Positions 26,322 through 35,688 of a stretch of 35,688 bases of DNA are shown here, one piece after another. Made by a program: the position numbers and the translations under genes. The first letter of the stretch is position 1, and every line of letters starts with the position of its first letter. Below the pieces are notes generated by a model that did not search any database, was not told the origin of the DNA, and saw nothing but the letters and a program-made list of their open reading frames with translations. Source of the DNA: Candidatus Cryptobacteroides equifaecalis (lineage in GTDB: Bacteria > Bacteroidota > Bacteroidia > Bacteroidales > UBA932). The stretch is taken from assembly GCA_018064625.1 (NCBI GenBank), contig JAGHUW010000148.1, forward strand, positions 1-35,688. Reading direction: 5' to 3'.

Positions 26322-26822
26322 ATGCAGAACGGAGATACAATCAACGGAAATGACCTGCTGGTGAAGTTCGATTCCGGGGCGACCGGACACAGCACGACAC
26401 ACACCACCACATTCAACACCGAGACCAAGGACGTGGCGGTGAAGCCTGTGGCTTCTGCGGCTCAGTCCTCCGCAGGACTTTACAAGAAGAAAAGGGTGAC
26501 AGGTCTGAGCGTGCAGATCAAGTGCGAGGGCCTTGCCGTGTACGGTGAGACCGAGAGCGGCCTTCAGGCCTTCCTGGCCAAATGGAAGGTCGGAGCGAGC
26601 GTGGCATGCCAGGGATTCTCAAGACCGGCCACAGCCAGCCAGACGGCACCCGCACCTTACCTGAGCGGAAACTTCATCATCACATCGCTGGAGAACACCG
26701 CGCCTGCAGGCGAGGATGCCACATACAGCATCACCCTGGACAACGACGGTCCTGTGACCATCGATGAGACCAAGATAGCCGCCGGCACAACACCTTCGGG
26801 CGGATCGGGAGAACAGAGCTAA
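26322..26822 (+). CDS. Phage tail tube/structural protein
   Basis: LLVKFDSGATGHSTTHTTTFNTETKDVAVKPV...; precedes chaperone pair and tape measure. Confidence 0.65.
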   Translation: MQNGDTINGNDLLVKFDSGATGHSTTHTTTFNTETKDVAVKPVASAAQSSAGLYKKKRVTGLSVQIKCEGLAVYGETESGLQAFLAKWKVGASVACQGFSRPATASQTAPAPYLSGNFIITSLENTAPAGEDATYSITLDNDGPVTIDETKIAAGTTPSGGSGEQS

Positions 26823-26829
26823 GCATGTT

Positions 26830-27132
26830 ATGGAAAGCAAGGAAGTCAAGATTGTGATTGACGGCAGGGAATATCCCTGCAGGGTGACGATGGGCGCGCT
26901 CATGCGCTACAACGACGTCACCGGGAAGGAGGCCAGCGAGATTGCAAGCAATGACATGCGTTCACTGGTGACATTCATCTGGTGCTGCACGGTGTCCGCC
27001 TGCAGACATGACAGAATCGAGTTCGAGATGTCCCTGGAGGATTTTGCGGACTCCCTGTCTCCTGCCCAGCTCAGCGGGTTCTACAGCAATGTAGGGACGT
27101 CGGAAAAAAAAACGGTGAGCAGCCCGGCATAA
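26830..27132 (+). CDS. Tail assembly chaperone (G-like)
   Basis: 100-aa ORF ending after A9 slippery run; upstream of tape measure. Confidence 0.7.
   Translation: MESKEVKIVIDGREYPCRVTMGALMRYNDVTGKEASEIASNDMRSLVTFIWCCTVSACRHDRIEFEMSLEDFADSLSPAQLSGFYSNVGTSEKKTVSSPA
27104..27112 (+). promoter_or_regulatory. -1 programmed frameshift slippery site
   Basis: gaa aaa aaa acg; -1 shift joins to open frame PGITQLLGFALGCIGMGYDDFCRCTP... Confidence 0.7.
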
Positions 27133-27167
27133 CACAGCTGCTCGGATTTGCGCTGGGGTGTATTGGG

Positions 27168-27437
27168 ATGGGTTATGATGACTTCTGCCGGTGCACCCCG
27201 CGTGAGTTCAATGCCGTGGTGGAGAACTGGGACCGGACCCGGCAGCAGGAATTCAGGAACGGATGGGAGCGGACACGTTTCCTGGCGACGGCGATACTGC
27301 AGCCTTACAGCAAGAAACGGCTCAGGCCGAAAGACATAGCGGTGTTCGAATGGGAGAAGGCGCAGACGCACAAAGTGGAGAAGAGCACCAGGGAGAGAAT
27401 GGAGTATGTGAAAGGGCTGCTCAAGAAGTCAGAGTGA
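27168..27437 (+). CDS. Tail assembly chaperone distal part (GT-like), expressed by frameshift
   Basis: MGYDDFCRCTPREFNAVVENWDRTRQQEFRNGWERTRFLATAIL; frame open upstream to slippery site. Confidence 0.7.
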   Translation: MGYDDFCRCTPREFNAVVENWDRTRQQEFRNGWERTRFLATAILQPYSKKRLRPKDIAVFEWEKAQTHKVEKSTRERMEYVKGLLKKSE

Positions 27438-27593
27438 TTTCTTTGCTCCGTTAAGTTCCCTGTCGATAGCAGAACAGAGTTTAATCAATGCAACTGTGCA
27501 AAGAACAAGGAAGACCATTCCGACAGGATAGTCCAGGAAAAGATTCCAGACGCTGGTCAGTATATCGGATATGTTGTTGAAGGATTGGTACAT
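27429..27593 (-). CDS. Antisense 54-aa single-TM protein
   Basis: MYQSFNNISDILTSVWNLFLDYPVGMVFLVLCTVALIKLCSAIDRELNGAKKSL; fills 180-bp gap; TATATTTG on - strand at 27608-27601 just upstream of ATG. Confidence 0.55.
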   Translation of the reverse strand: MYQSFNNISDILTSVWNLFLDYPVGMVFLVLCTVALIKLCSAIDRELNGAKKSL

Positions 27594-27616
27594 AACGATG
27601 CAAATATAACGAAAAT

Positions 27617-30352
27617 ATGTCGCAAACGGTAGAGCTCAACATAAAAATCAACGGCAACGTGCAGAAAGTGGCCGTAGAGGCGGAAGAACTCGGCAGGGCC
27701 ATGAAGCAGGCCGGAGATGCCGTGGACGGACTGAAGACAAATCTTGTGAACCTGTCCTCAACAGTCCAGATACTTGAGGGCATCGGTGATGCCATCAGCC
27801 AGCTGAACGGCATATTTTCAGAGCTGTCGGATGCATACGGTGTCCAGATTGCCGCAGAGACAAGACTTGCGCAGGCCATGCGCAATACAATGGATGCGAC
27901 TGATGCGGATGTCGCATCCATAAAGCAGCTTTGTGCTGCACAGCAGGCCCTGGGAATCATCGGGGATGAGGTGCAGCTGACCGGTGCCCAGGAGCTTGCC
28001 ACATATCTGGAGAAGAAGTCATCGCTCGAACAGCTCATACCTGTGATGAACGACATGCTGGCTCAGCAGTACGGATATAACGCCAGCTGCGAGAGCGCAG
28101 CACAGATTGCGTCCATGCTCGGCAAGGTGATGAACGGTCAGACCGAAGCGCTGAGCCGCTACGGATACAAGTTCGACGAAGCTCAGAAGAAGGTGCTGCA
28201 GTTCGGAACGGAGAGCGAAAGAGCGGCCGTGCTTGCCCGGGTGGTGGAGGAATCGGTCGGCGGCATGAATGAGAAAATGGCTCAGACTGATTCCGGCAGA
28301 ATGGCTCAGCTGAGCAATGCCATAGGTGACATCAAGGAACAAATAGGCCAGGCCATTCAATCTGCAATGCCGTTTGTGACTGTTTTTTCTCAGACTACCA
28401 CTGCAGTTCTCGGCATGGCGAGACTGGCACAGGCGGTAAAGTTGCTCAACGTAGAAACAGGTTTGGCCAGAATCAAGTCCATGGGGCTGGCCGCAGCACA
28501 CGGACTGCAGTCTTCCGCCGCCAGAATACTGGGTGTGTCAGAAATGACGGCTGCGACTGCCACAGGTGCTTTGAAGGTTCAGATAGTAGCGCTGGAGGCC
28601 GCAATGACAATGGGTCTGTCGGTGGCCATAACTGCTGTGGTATCATTGCTCGGCAGGCTGATGAACAGAAACGGAGAAGCAGCCGATGCGGCTGAAGATG
28701 CCGCAAGAAAACAGAAGGACTCGATGGATGCGATACGTGAAAGCGTGTCCGAGTCATCCGGCAAGATCATTGGACGATACAGGGATCTGCAGAGCGAATG
28801 GAAGAAGCTAGGCAGCGACATGGAGAGCAGGAACAAGTTCATCAAGGACAACAAGGAGGCGTTCAGCCAGCTTGGTGTGTCGGTGGGCAGTGTCACGGAG
28901 GCTGAGAACCTTTTCGTGTCAAACGAGGCGGCGTTCATAGCTTCGGTCAAGAACAGGGCGATGGCCGCAGCCACCATGGAGCTCGCCTCCAGGAAATACC
29001 AGGAATCGGTAAGCAGGATGATGGAGGCCGAAAACCTGCAGCCATCATCGGAACAGAACAAGGCCGCTCACGAGTATGCGACGTCGGAATATCTCAGACA
29101 GCTTAACGGCGCCAAGGGTACCGAAAGATACAGGGTTGTTGCTGATCAGGCAAAGATATATGCAGCTGCTTACAAGGAATACATAGACAAGATAAAGGGT
29201 GAGATCAGAGCCGAGGCGCAGGCTCTGCAGGACGAGGGTGACAGGATATTCAAGGTCGGAGAAGATGCCAGCAGGAACTACAGGGAAGAAATGTCCAAGG
29301 CCGGCTTCAAGGAAGCGTCCGAAGAGGTAGCGGTTGCAAACGGCAAACAGGCGGATTCCATATCGGCGTTAGCCGGCGACATTGAGAATTACCGCAGGAG
29401 CGTGCAGGCCGCCGTTGATGTGGAGAACACGTTCGGGAAACTGCACAGCGAGGATGCGGCAAGGCTTTCCGCAATGCATTCCGGAATCGAGCAGCTCATA
29501 CGCAAGTACGGCCTTGAGAATGCTCAGGTGCAGGAACTCATAAAAGAATATAAGGATTTACGTAACGCCAAGATGGGGGCGGTGCTGCCAGCCGCTCCGG
29601 AACTCAAGATACCTCTTGCGTCTCCTGCCAATTCACTTGATGACTCATCCAAGGAGCAGATAGAAGACTACGTCAACGTACTCAAGAAAAGTGATGTCAC
29701 ATTCGGCAATATGTGGGGCAACATCAGGAAGATAGGTGGAGGGATGAGCAGCCTGACATCTGTCCTCGACAGCAATGGCGGCGTATGGGAAAGGCTATGC
29801 AGCATCATAGACGCTGGATTGTCCATTTTCGATGGAGTGGCTTCTGCAATGTCCCTAATAAAGTCTGTCACGGGTGCGACTACTGTCGCAACAACAGAAA
29901 ATACAGCCGCTACGATAGCGCAGACATCGGCTGAAGCAGCCAACGGGGCTGCTGCCGTTGCCACATCCAAGACTGTGACACCGGCACTTGCACTGGAAAC
30001 AACAGCATGGGAAGCACTTGCATCCGCAAAGATATTCGCAGCACATGCAGCAATTCCATTCGCCGGAGTACCAATCGCAGCCGGATTCATTACCACAATG
30101 GAAGGAATAATGGCTACAATAAGATTGCCGAAATTCGCCAAGGGAGCCATAGCATACGGACCTACGCTGGGTCTGTTCGGCGAGTACGCAGGTGCTGCGC
30201 ACAACCCCGAGGTGGTTGCTCCTCTCTCGGATCTGACAAGGCTGATAGCTCCGGTTCAGGCCTCGGCCGGACCGTCCGAGTTCAGGATAAAGGGCCGCAC
30301 GCTGGTGGCTCTGAAGGAGAAGATGGACAGGTTCAATACAAGGACAAGATAA
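27617..30352 (+). CDS. Tail tape measure protein
   Basis: 911 aa; long helical N-terminus, hydrophobic Ala-rich C-terminal region, KGAIAYGPTLGLFGEYAGAAHNPEVVAPLSDLTRL. Confidence 0.85.
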   Translation: MSQTVELNIKINGNVQKVAVEAEELGRAMKQAGDAVDGLKTNLVNLSSTVQILEGIGDAISQLNGIFSELSDAYGVQIAAETRLAQAMRNTMDATDADVASIKQLCAAQQALGIIGDEVQLTGAQELATYLEKKSSLEQLIPVMNDMLAQQYGYNASCESAAQIASMLGKVMNGQTEALSRYGYKFDEAQKKVLQFGTESERAAVLARVVEESVGGMNEKMAQTDSGRMAQLSNAIGDIKEQIGQAIQSAMPFVTVFSQTTTAVLGMARLAQAVKLLNVETGLARIKSMGLAAAHGLQSSAARILGVSEMTAATATGALKVQIVALEAAMTMGLSVAITAVVSLLGRLMNRNGEAADAAEDAARKQKDSMDAIRESVSESSGKIIGRYRDLQSEWKKLGSDMESRNKFIKDNKEAFSQLGVSVGSVTEAENLFVSNEAAFIASVKNRAMAAATMELASRKYQESVSRMMEAENLQPSSEQNKAAHEYATSEYLRQLNGAKGTERYRVVADQAKIYAAAYKEYIDKIKGEIRAEAQALQDEGDRIFKVGEDASRNYREEMSKAGFKEASEEVAVANGKQADSISALAGDIENYRRSVQAAVDVENTFGKLHSEDAARLSAMHSGIEQLIRKYGLENAQVQELIKEYKDLRNAKMGAVLPAAPELKIPLASPANSLDDSSKEQIEDYVNVLKKSDVTFGNMWGNIRKIGGGMSSLTSVLDSNGGVWERLCSIIDAGLSIFDGVASAMSLIKSVTGATTVATTENTAATIAQTSAEAANGAAAVATSKTVTPALALETTAWEALASAKIFAAHAAIPFAGVPIAAGFITTMEGIMATIRLPKFAKGAIAYGPTLGLFGEYAGAAHNPEVVAPLSDLTRLIAPVQASAGPSEFRIKGRTLVALKEKMDRFNTRTR

Positions 30353-30368
30353 GTACAAGATAAGGACG

Positions 30369-32573
30369 ATGAGCGAGACAGTGAACATACTGGCCGATGT
30401 GAACGGGAACCCGCTGCTTACGGCTGAGGGAGCGGAGCTCGAGCTTGATCTTGAAGCTGCTCCAATATATACGGGCTTGTTCCTCTCCGTCAAGGGCAAC
30501 ACCTGGACCGTCAAGATATTCAGGGACGGCTTCTCGGGACCGACCACCGAAATCGAGTTCCCGCAAGACAGGCCGCTTGAGATAGCATGGGAGGAGACCG
30601 ACAAGCTGGAGCCTCTGGTATGCTCCAGCGCAACCCTCAAGATAATAAGCGACACTGACAGGGAGTTCATAGACCTTTACACGGTCCAGCCCGGCAGCGT
30701 GCGCCTGGAGGTGTACAGGAACGGCAGCTTCTACTGGAGCGGATGCCTGGACACCGAGCTGTATGAGGAACCGTACTCCCGCGGCGACGGGTATGACGTG
30801 ACCCTCACGTTCTCTGACTTTGCGGTACTGGACAGGTATGTGTGGCAGAACAGGGGGACCAGGTCCATGGAAGATATCATAAATGACTGCATAGACCGGG
30901 CGAACCTCAAGCCGGGCCTGACTCTGACCAGATACATAAGCACCGAGAAGGACGGCTCTCCTGTTGACCTGTCGGATCTCATCCTCTCGCAGGACAACTT
31001 CTTTGACGAGGACGACGAACCGATGAGCGTGCGGGAGGTGCTGGAGGGCGTGCTCAGGCCGTTCGCGCTCAGGCTGCAGCAGAAGGCCGGAGGAATCTAC
31101 ATCTATGACATCAACGCACTGTGCGAGTTCGAGCCGAAGCAGGTTGTCTGGGACGATGACGGCTCCAATCTCTCGATGGACAGGGTGTACAACAATGTGG
31201 AGCTCACGTACTCACCATACGCCGACACCAAGGCTGTTGAGGGCAAGGTGGAGAGGGACAAGGAACTGGAGAGCGGATACGATTTCCGGGTGGACTATGC
31301 CAGGGACAGCCAGGGGCGGCCCACATCGCTGGAAGGCTTCACCATCTGTCTGTCCGATGAGATGAAGAGCAATCTGCAGCTGTCCAACGGTGCAACATTT
31401 TTTCAGATAAATCCTGAATACTCAGGCAGCGAGGAACAAGGCGTAATCTATTCCTTGAGAGCCGGCCTTGGTTCAACCAGGGAGACCGGGAAGACAACTC
31501 AGGTTCTGAACAACCCCAAGAGTTGCACCAGGGCGGCCGCAGGCGTAAGCACTGTCATAACCATGCCGAGACTGTTCCTTGCCAAGCCGGCGGGCATGAC
31601 ATCAATGCTGAGGCTCAATCTTGACCTGCTCTTTGATACAAGATACAATCCATACGAGGAAGCCAGCGATGACAACGAGGCGGGCAAGTACGACCTGCTC
31701 AAGAAGTATAATCTGATGTATGTGCCCATCAAGCTTACGCTTGAGGATGAAGACGGCAATGCGCTCTATCACTATCACAACTGTGCAGTCCTTGATGCCA
31801 ACGACGCCGAACATACCGGCAGGGTAACATGGTCGGCGGGTGCGGCCAGCTGGGGAGACTGCTGGCTTGCGTGGTATGATAACAGCGACCTGAGCAAGCC
31901 GTGCGCGGGAGGCTGGCAGACAAACAACAATACAATCCCGATGGCATATGCAGCATTCGGAGCAATCTTCAACAGAGGCATACCGAGCAACTGGAAGAAG
32001 ATGGACAAGGGAGAATACGTGCCGCTTCCGCCGGTAGCTGGATTCCTTAAACTGGAGATAGGTGACAGCCAGTTTGTCTATAACCAGAGCGGGCTGTTCC
32101 AATGGATCCGCTGGGTGGCATACAGGAATCCGGCAATCAGCATCTGCAAGGCCAACGGCAGGCCGTTGGAAACTGAAGACATCATAGATAAGGCATATAT
32201 CAACAGAGATGCCAAAGAAGATCTGAGCATTGAAACGATAGTAGGCACGCTGCCGGCCGACAAGGTAGTGAGCAGCGCAAAGGGGCTTGTCTATGACAGC
32301 TCAATGCAGATTATCAACACATTCAGTCGTGCGGGCGTGACCGACAGGCTGGAGAGGCTTCTGATAGGCACGGCGTACAGCCATTACGGAACCAGACATT
32401 TCGCCCTCACCGGCGGCATGGAGCTCGAGCGCGCATTCAACATATACAGCGACGCCGCCACGGAGGGCATCTTCATGGCGCTGCAGGAGATACAGGACAT
32501 AATCCAGGAGACCGAGGAGATGATGATGGTTCAGATAAACGAAGACAATTACGAAGGGATAGACTATGAATGA
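30369..32573 (+). CDS. Large tail protein (distal tail/baseplate-like)
   Basis: 734 aa; follows tape measure; GNTWTVKIFRDGFSGPTTEIEFPQDRPLEIAWEE... Confidence 0.65.
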   Translation: MSETVNILADVNGNPLLTAEGAELELDLEAAPIYTGLFLSVKGNTWTVKIFRDGFSGPTTEIEFPQDRPLEIAWEETDKLEPLVCSSATLKIISDTDREFIDLYTVQPGSVRLEVYRNGSFYWSGCLDTELYEEPYSRGDGYDVTLTFSDFAVLDRYVWQNRGTRSMEDIINDCIDRANLKPGLTLTRYISTEKDGSPVDLSDLILSQDNFFDEDDEPMSVREVLEGVLRPFALRLQQKAGGIYIYDINALCEFEPKQVVWDDDGSNLSMDRVYNNVELTYSPYADTKAVEGKVERDKELESGYDFRVDYARDSQGRPTSLEGFTICLSDEMKSNLQLSNGATFFQINPEYSGSEEQGVIYSLRAGLGSTRETGKTTQVLNNPKSCTRAAAGVSTVITMPRLFLAKPAGMTSMLRLNLDLLFDTRYNPYEEASDDNEAGKYDLLKKYNLMYVPIKLTLEDEDGNALYHYHNCAVLDANDAEHTGRVTWSAGAASWGDCWLAWYDNSDLSKPCAGGWQTNNNTIPMAYAAFGAIFNRGIPSNWKKMDKGEYVPLPPVAGFLKLEIGDSQFVYNQSGLFQWIRWVAYRNPAISICKANGRPLETEDIIDKAYINRDAKEDLSIETIVGTLPADKVVSSAKGLVYDSSMQIINTFSRAGVTDRLERLLIGTAYSHYGTRHFALTGGMELERAFNIYSDAATEGIFMALQEIQDIIQETEEMMMVQINEDNYEGIDYE

Positions 32574-32898
32574 GTACAGGGTTAAGACAATGTCCAGGAC
32601 AGCGCAGCCCAGAAGCAGGAGACGCAGGGCTGAATCTGTATCCGCGGCCGTAGCGAGCGGCAATTCCGGCACGTCCGGCAATGTTCCGGGCAACGACTGG
32701 TTCGAGCTCAGGATGGTGGAGGGGACAGATGACAGCCCCCGGTATTATCTCATCACAAGATACGGCATAATGTCCGAGCAGTTCATCACGTCCGGGGGCA
32801 ACGCTCCGGCCTCGCTGCTGGCGGATTACAGGGAAAGAATAGAGGCTCTTGAAAGCGAAGTCGAGGAACTTAAACAGCGTTTGAATGGCGTTCAATGA
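32566..32898 (+). CDS. Phage tail-region protein with C-terminal coiled coil
   Basis: 110-aa ORF overlapping neighbours. Confidence 0.5.
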   Translation: MNEYRVKTMSRTAQPRSRRRRAESVSAAVASGNSGTSGNVPGNDWFELRMVEGTDDSPRYYLITRYGIMSEQFITSGGNAPASLLADYRERIEALESEVEELKQRLNGVQ

Positions 32899-34576
32899 CC
32901 ATAAGATAAGCAAGCCTGTCATGCTGCATCCGACACTGGGCGATGTGCAGCGGGCCCTGGGCATCGGCAGCGGGGACCTTGCCACATGCTGCCACGGAGG
33001 CGACAATGCAAGCCCACGTGACGGGGCCGTGAACCAGATGTCCTGGCGCAAGCCCGTGTCCTACCCGTCGCCGGTGGAAATGACCGATGCGATGAGGCGC
33101 AGCGTCAACTGGGGATGGAGCAACCTGCAGGGAAGCATCGGCGCAGCACTGTATCAGGTTCTCAACGCCAAGGGAGCCGGGCAGACCTGGCTTTGGGCTT
33201 ATCCTGTCGGGGGTTCCTCATCGCCTTACAGGCTGCTCGATTTCGACGGCTATGACCACAATGCCGGAGAGCCGATGAAGCCAGAGCTTGATCAGCCGGA
33301 ATACGGTGTGAGGAATGTCGCCAGACTGCACTTCGGCGATTTCGAGGAGATGCTCCATCGCCTGTGTGAGTGGGGAGACATGGACTGTGACGTGCGCTAC
33401 ATGGGACTGGGAGTGGCTTTCGCCTCCAGCGCATCCAAGACCAACTGGAGGGAGGATGATGCATGGTACCTGCTTGCGGGCTATAATCTGGAGAATTCCT
33501 GGGAGGACATGGACAACGAGAAGGTGCCGTTCATTCCTTCAGACGTTCTTTCCGAACTCGGAAGCGGAAGCTGGTACTGCTATCCGTTCGTGGTGAAGGA
33601 CACGAGAGACATACAGGAACGTAAGGTCGTATCAATGAGCAGGACGGACTGCATCATGTTCTACGGACAGCCCGTGGCCTTCAGCATCACGCAGACGGAT
33701 CCTTATTCCGGACTGACCTTCAACCTTGGAGGAACATGCGACGGCGATGCCAGGAACGGGTCGTACTCAGACATACAGGCCTGCCTGCAAATCGTTGCCG
33801 GCAGTGAGGTTGAAGCGATATCCGCTCTGAACGTCACGCTGTACATGGAACATTGCGGATTGCAGCCGGGACAGGACAATACAATAGAACTGGGCCGGGC
33901 AAGACTCACGGACGTGCAGCCCGGCGCCACATACGATGTGCCGGTAAGCTTCACCGGTACGCTGTATCCTCTGAATTACGATCCGAGCGGTGAGGGGCGC
34001 GTGGCGGTCAAGGCGGAAGTGTCCTGCACGGTGTCCGGGGACAGTTATACGAAGACAATAGCCGGACAGATCAGCATCCAGGAAGAGAGTCATGTCACCT
34101 TGCTGATCAGGAACAGCACAGCGGTGGCAGTCAGCGTTTCAATAAGCGGGGATGTATCTGATGAAATGACCCTGGCAAGCGGTGCAAGCACTGCATTGAC
34201 CGTGCCTTACGGCTCATCAATCAGCTATACGGCCAGCGCATCGGGCTATGTGACAAAGAGCGGAACGCTGAGCAACATTGCGGCTGACACCAGTGTTGTC
34301 ATTAATCTGCTTCCGGAGAGCGTGACCGTGGACGTACCCGTCAGGATCACGTTCATGGACGGGCAGATGTTCCACGATGCCGTTGATTTCAGATACAGGT
34401 ACGGATATGAAACCGTGTATCAAAGCAAGTACATGTATGCCGGAAGCAACGTTCTGCCAGGCATGACAGTGGGCAACAGTATGCAGTGGGAGGCTGTATA
34501 TATGGGCGAAGTAAAGGCGAGCGGTACATACAGCATTTCATCACCTCCATTGGTGCTGCCGGTAAATATCAGATAA
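32885..34576 (+). CDS. Tail/adhesin-like structural protein with PEGA-like repeat
   Basis: TLASGASTALTVPYGSSISYTASASGYVTKSGTLSNIAADTSVVINL. Confidence 0.6.
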   Translation: MAFNDHKISKPVMLHPTLGDVQRALGIGSGDLATCCHGGDNASPRDGAVNQMSWRKPVSYPSPVEMTDAMRRSVNWGWSNLQGSIGAALYQVLNAKGAGQTWLWAYPVGGSSSPYRLLDFDGYDHNAGEPMKPELDQPEYGVRNVARLHFGDFEEMLHRLCEWGDMDCDVRYMGLGVAFASSASKTNWREDDAWYLLAGYNLENSWEDMDNEKVPFIPSDVLSELGSGSWYCYPFVVKDTRDIQERKVVSMSRTDCIMFYGQPVAFSITQTDPYSGLTFNLGGTCDGDARNGSYSDIQACLQIVAGSEVEAISALNVTLYMEHCGLQPGQDNTIELGRARLTDVQPGATYDVPVSFTGTLYPLNYDPSGEGRVAVKAEVSCTVSGDSYTKTIAGQISIQEESHVTLLIRNSTAVAVSVSISGDVSDEMTLASGASTALTVPYGSSISYTASASGYVTKSGTLSNIAADTSVVINLLPESVTVDVPVRITFMDGQMFHDAVDFRYRYGYETVYQSKYMYAGSNVLPGMTVGNSMQWEAVYMGEVKASGTYSISSPPLVLPVNIR

Positions 34577-34604
34577 AAGGCTAATAACGTAAAGACTGAA
34601 TATA

Positions 34605-35092
34605 ATGAGCGAAGAAATTACTAGAATCAGCATGGATGAGCTGCCTGAGGAGACAGGCTCCAGGGACGGTTCTATGCCGTAGGCTACAAGATGTCGGGTG
34701 GTCAGAAGGCAAGCAAACGCTTCAATCTGGGCAGCATAGGTGAAGGTATATCGGACGCACCGGAAGACGGGATGCTCTATCTGAGAAAAAATGGGGAATG
34801 AGTCAAGTATGGCACTCCTATAGCGGATGAAATTCCTGATGCCGGGCTGTTGTCCAATGTAGCGTACGAGCTGGGCGAGCTGGATGCGGATCTTGATGTG
34901 ACACTCCAGGAGCCTGCGGATGCAACCATCAGAAATGAATATATGCTTTCGTTCAGCCTGGGTGCTACGGCACATACCGTAACTTTCCCCGAGACCCTAG
35001 CCTGGGCAGGGGGAACATCCCCGGCCTTTGAGGCTAATAAAAGCTACGAGGTTTCCATTGTCGAAGGCAAGGGACTTTGTGTATCCTTTTAG
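34605..35092 (+). pseudogene. Tail-region gene with one frameshift and one in-frame stop
   Basis: MSEEITRISMDELPEETGS then frame change near 34661 to GRFYAVGYKMSGGQKASKRFNLGS...LRKNGE*VKYGTPIADEIPDAGLLSN... to stop at 35092. Confidence 0.65.
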
Positions 35093-35131
35093 AAATTTTT
35101 GAACAACGTTTAATCATAATTTTGATGAAGT

Positions 35132-35446
35132 ATGAAAACAAGAAAATTCGTTAAGAAAGGCTGCTGCTTCCAGGTAAGCGTGCCACATGCAAGCGGCCCG
35201 GTCGCATGTGCAATCTCGGAAACGCAGTCCGGTTACACTCTTTATGAGTCCGTTGAATGCCCTGACATAGACAAGGGCCGTGAGCAGTGGGAGAACCTTG
35301 AAACCGGCCAGGAATGTCCTGCAGGGTGGAAGCAGTGCTCTGATGAAATACCGTCAGACACCCAGCACAAAGTCTTTGACATAGTCAACGACACCATCTT
35401 CCATCTGAAAGGCTGCACTGATGAAATTGTATATCTCAGATTTTAA
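35132..35446 (+). CDS. Hypothetical tail-region protein
   Basis: 104-aa ORF. Confidence 0.5.
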   Translation: MKTRKFVKKGCCFQVSVPHASGPVACAISETQSGYTLYESVECPDIDKGREQWENLETGQECPAGWKQCSDEIPSDTQHKVFDIVNDTIFHLKGCTDEIVYLRF

Positions 35447-35458
35447 TGCATAACAGTC

Positions 35459-35688
35459 ATGAATACGGAAATTATCAATGGCATAGCCATAACACACCTC
35501 AAACCGCAGAGCGGAGGTGGCACGGGTAGTTACTCTGGCCTCACGAATAAGCCTCAAATCAACGGAACAACGCTGGAAGGCAACAAGACGGGCAGGGACT
35601 TGGGTTTGGAGCATCCCTATATCTCACTTGAAAGATTAAGAAAATACCTGTATAGAGTGACCTTTGACACTCTGCCGGAGGACAACGG
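35459..35688 (+). CDS. Tail fibre-like protein, truncated by window end
   Basis: MNTEIINGIAITHLKPQSGGGTGSYSGLTNKPQINGTTLEGNKTGRDLGL... Confidence 0.55.
   Translation, partial: MNTEIINGIAITHLKPQSGGGTGSYSGLTNKPQINGTTLEGNKTGRDLGLEHPYISLERLRKYLYRVTFDTLPEDN

Noticed and set aside
34600-35688. Diversity-generating retroelement, known in some Bacteroides Mu-like phages
   Set aside because: No reverse transcriptase or TR/VR pair recognised in the window; the right end is not included.

Overview
The window reads as the left and central part of a Mu-like (DDE-transposase) siphovirus-type prophage in a Bacteroidota-type host; the taxonomic call rests on TAnnTTTG promoter elements and protein style. 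At the left edge is host DNA (about 1-1702), including a retropepsin-like gene that seems truncated where the phage may begin. The early region follows: a left-end membrane-protein moron, a leftward S24/LexA-type repressor with an operator region, a Ner-like HTH, transposase A and B, an AAA ATPase, a Gp16-like protein, a HAD phosphatase and a DUF3164-like protein. Next is a lower-GC tyrosine recombinase + adenine methyltransferase cassette and an HNH protein. The head module (gpG-like, gp49-like, MuF, portal, gp36-like, TerL, TerS) is on the minus strand. Protease/scaffold, capsid, lysis and tail genes are on the plus strand. The right end is outside the window. Main second-look items: two tRNA-like elements with oversized anticodon loops; a MuF protein with a CdiA-like C-terminal toxin-like module abutting a candidate small RNA; a BACON-like domain on the major capsid protein; a perfect 21-bp inverted operator pair with one copy inside the repressor gene; a paired dyad in the divergent late promoter region; a hidden antisense 54-aa membrane ORF between the tail chaperone and tape measure; a -1 frameshift site for the tail chaperones; and a tail-region pseudogene with two lesions. 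All homology calls are from reading the translations; no database search was run.
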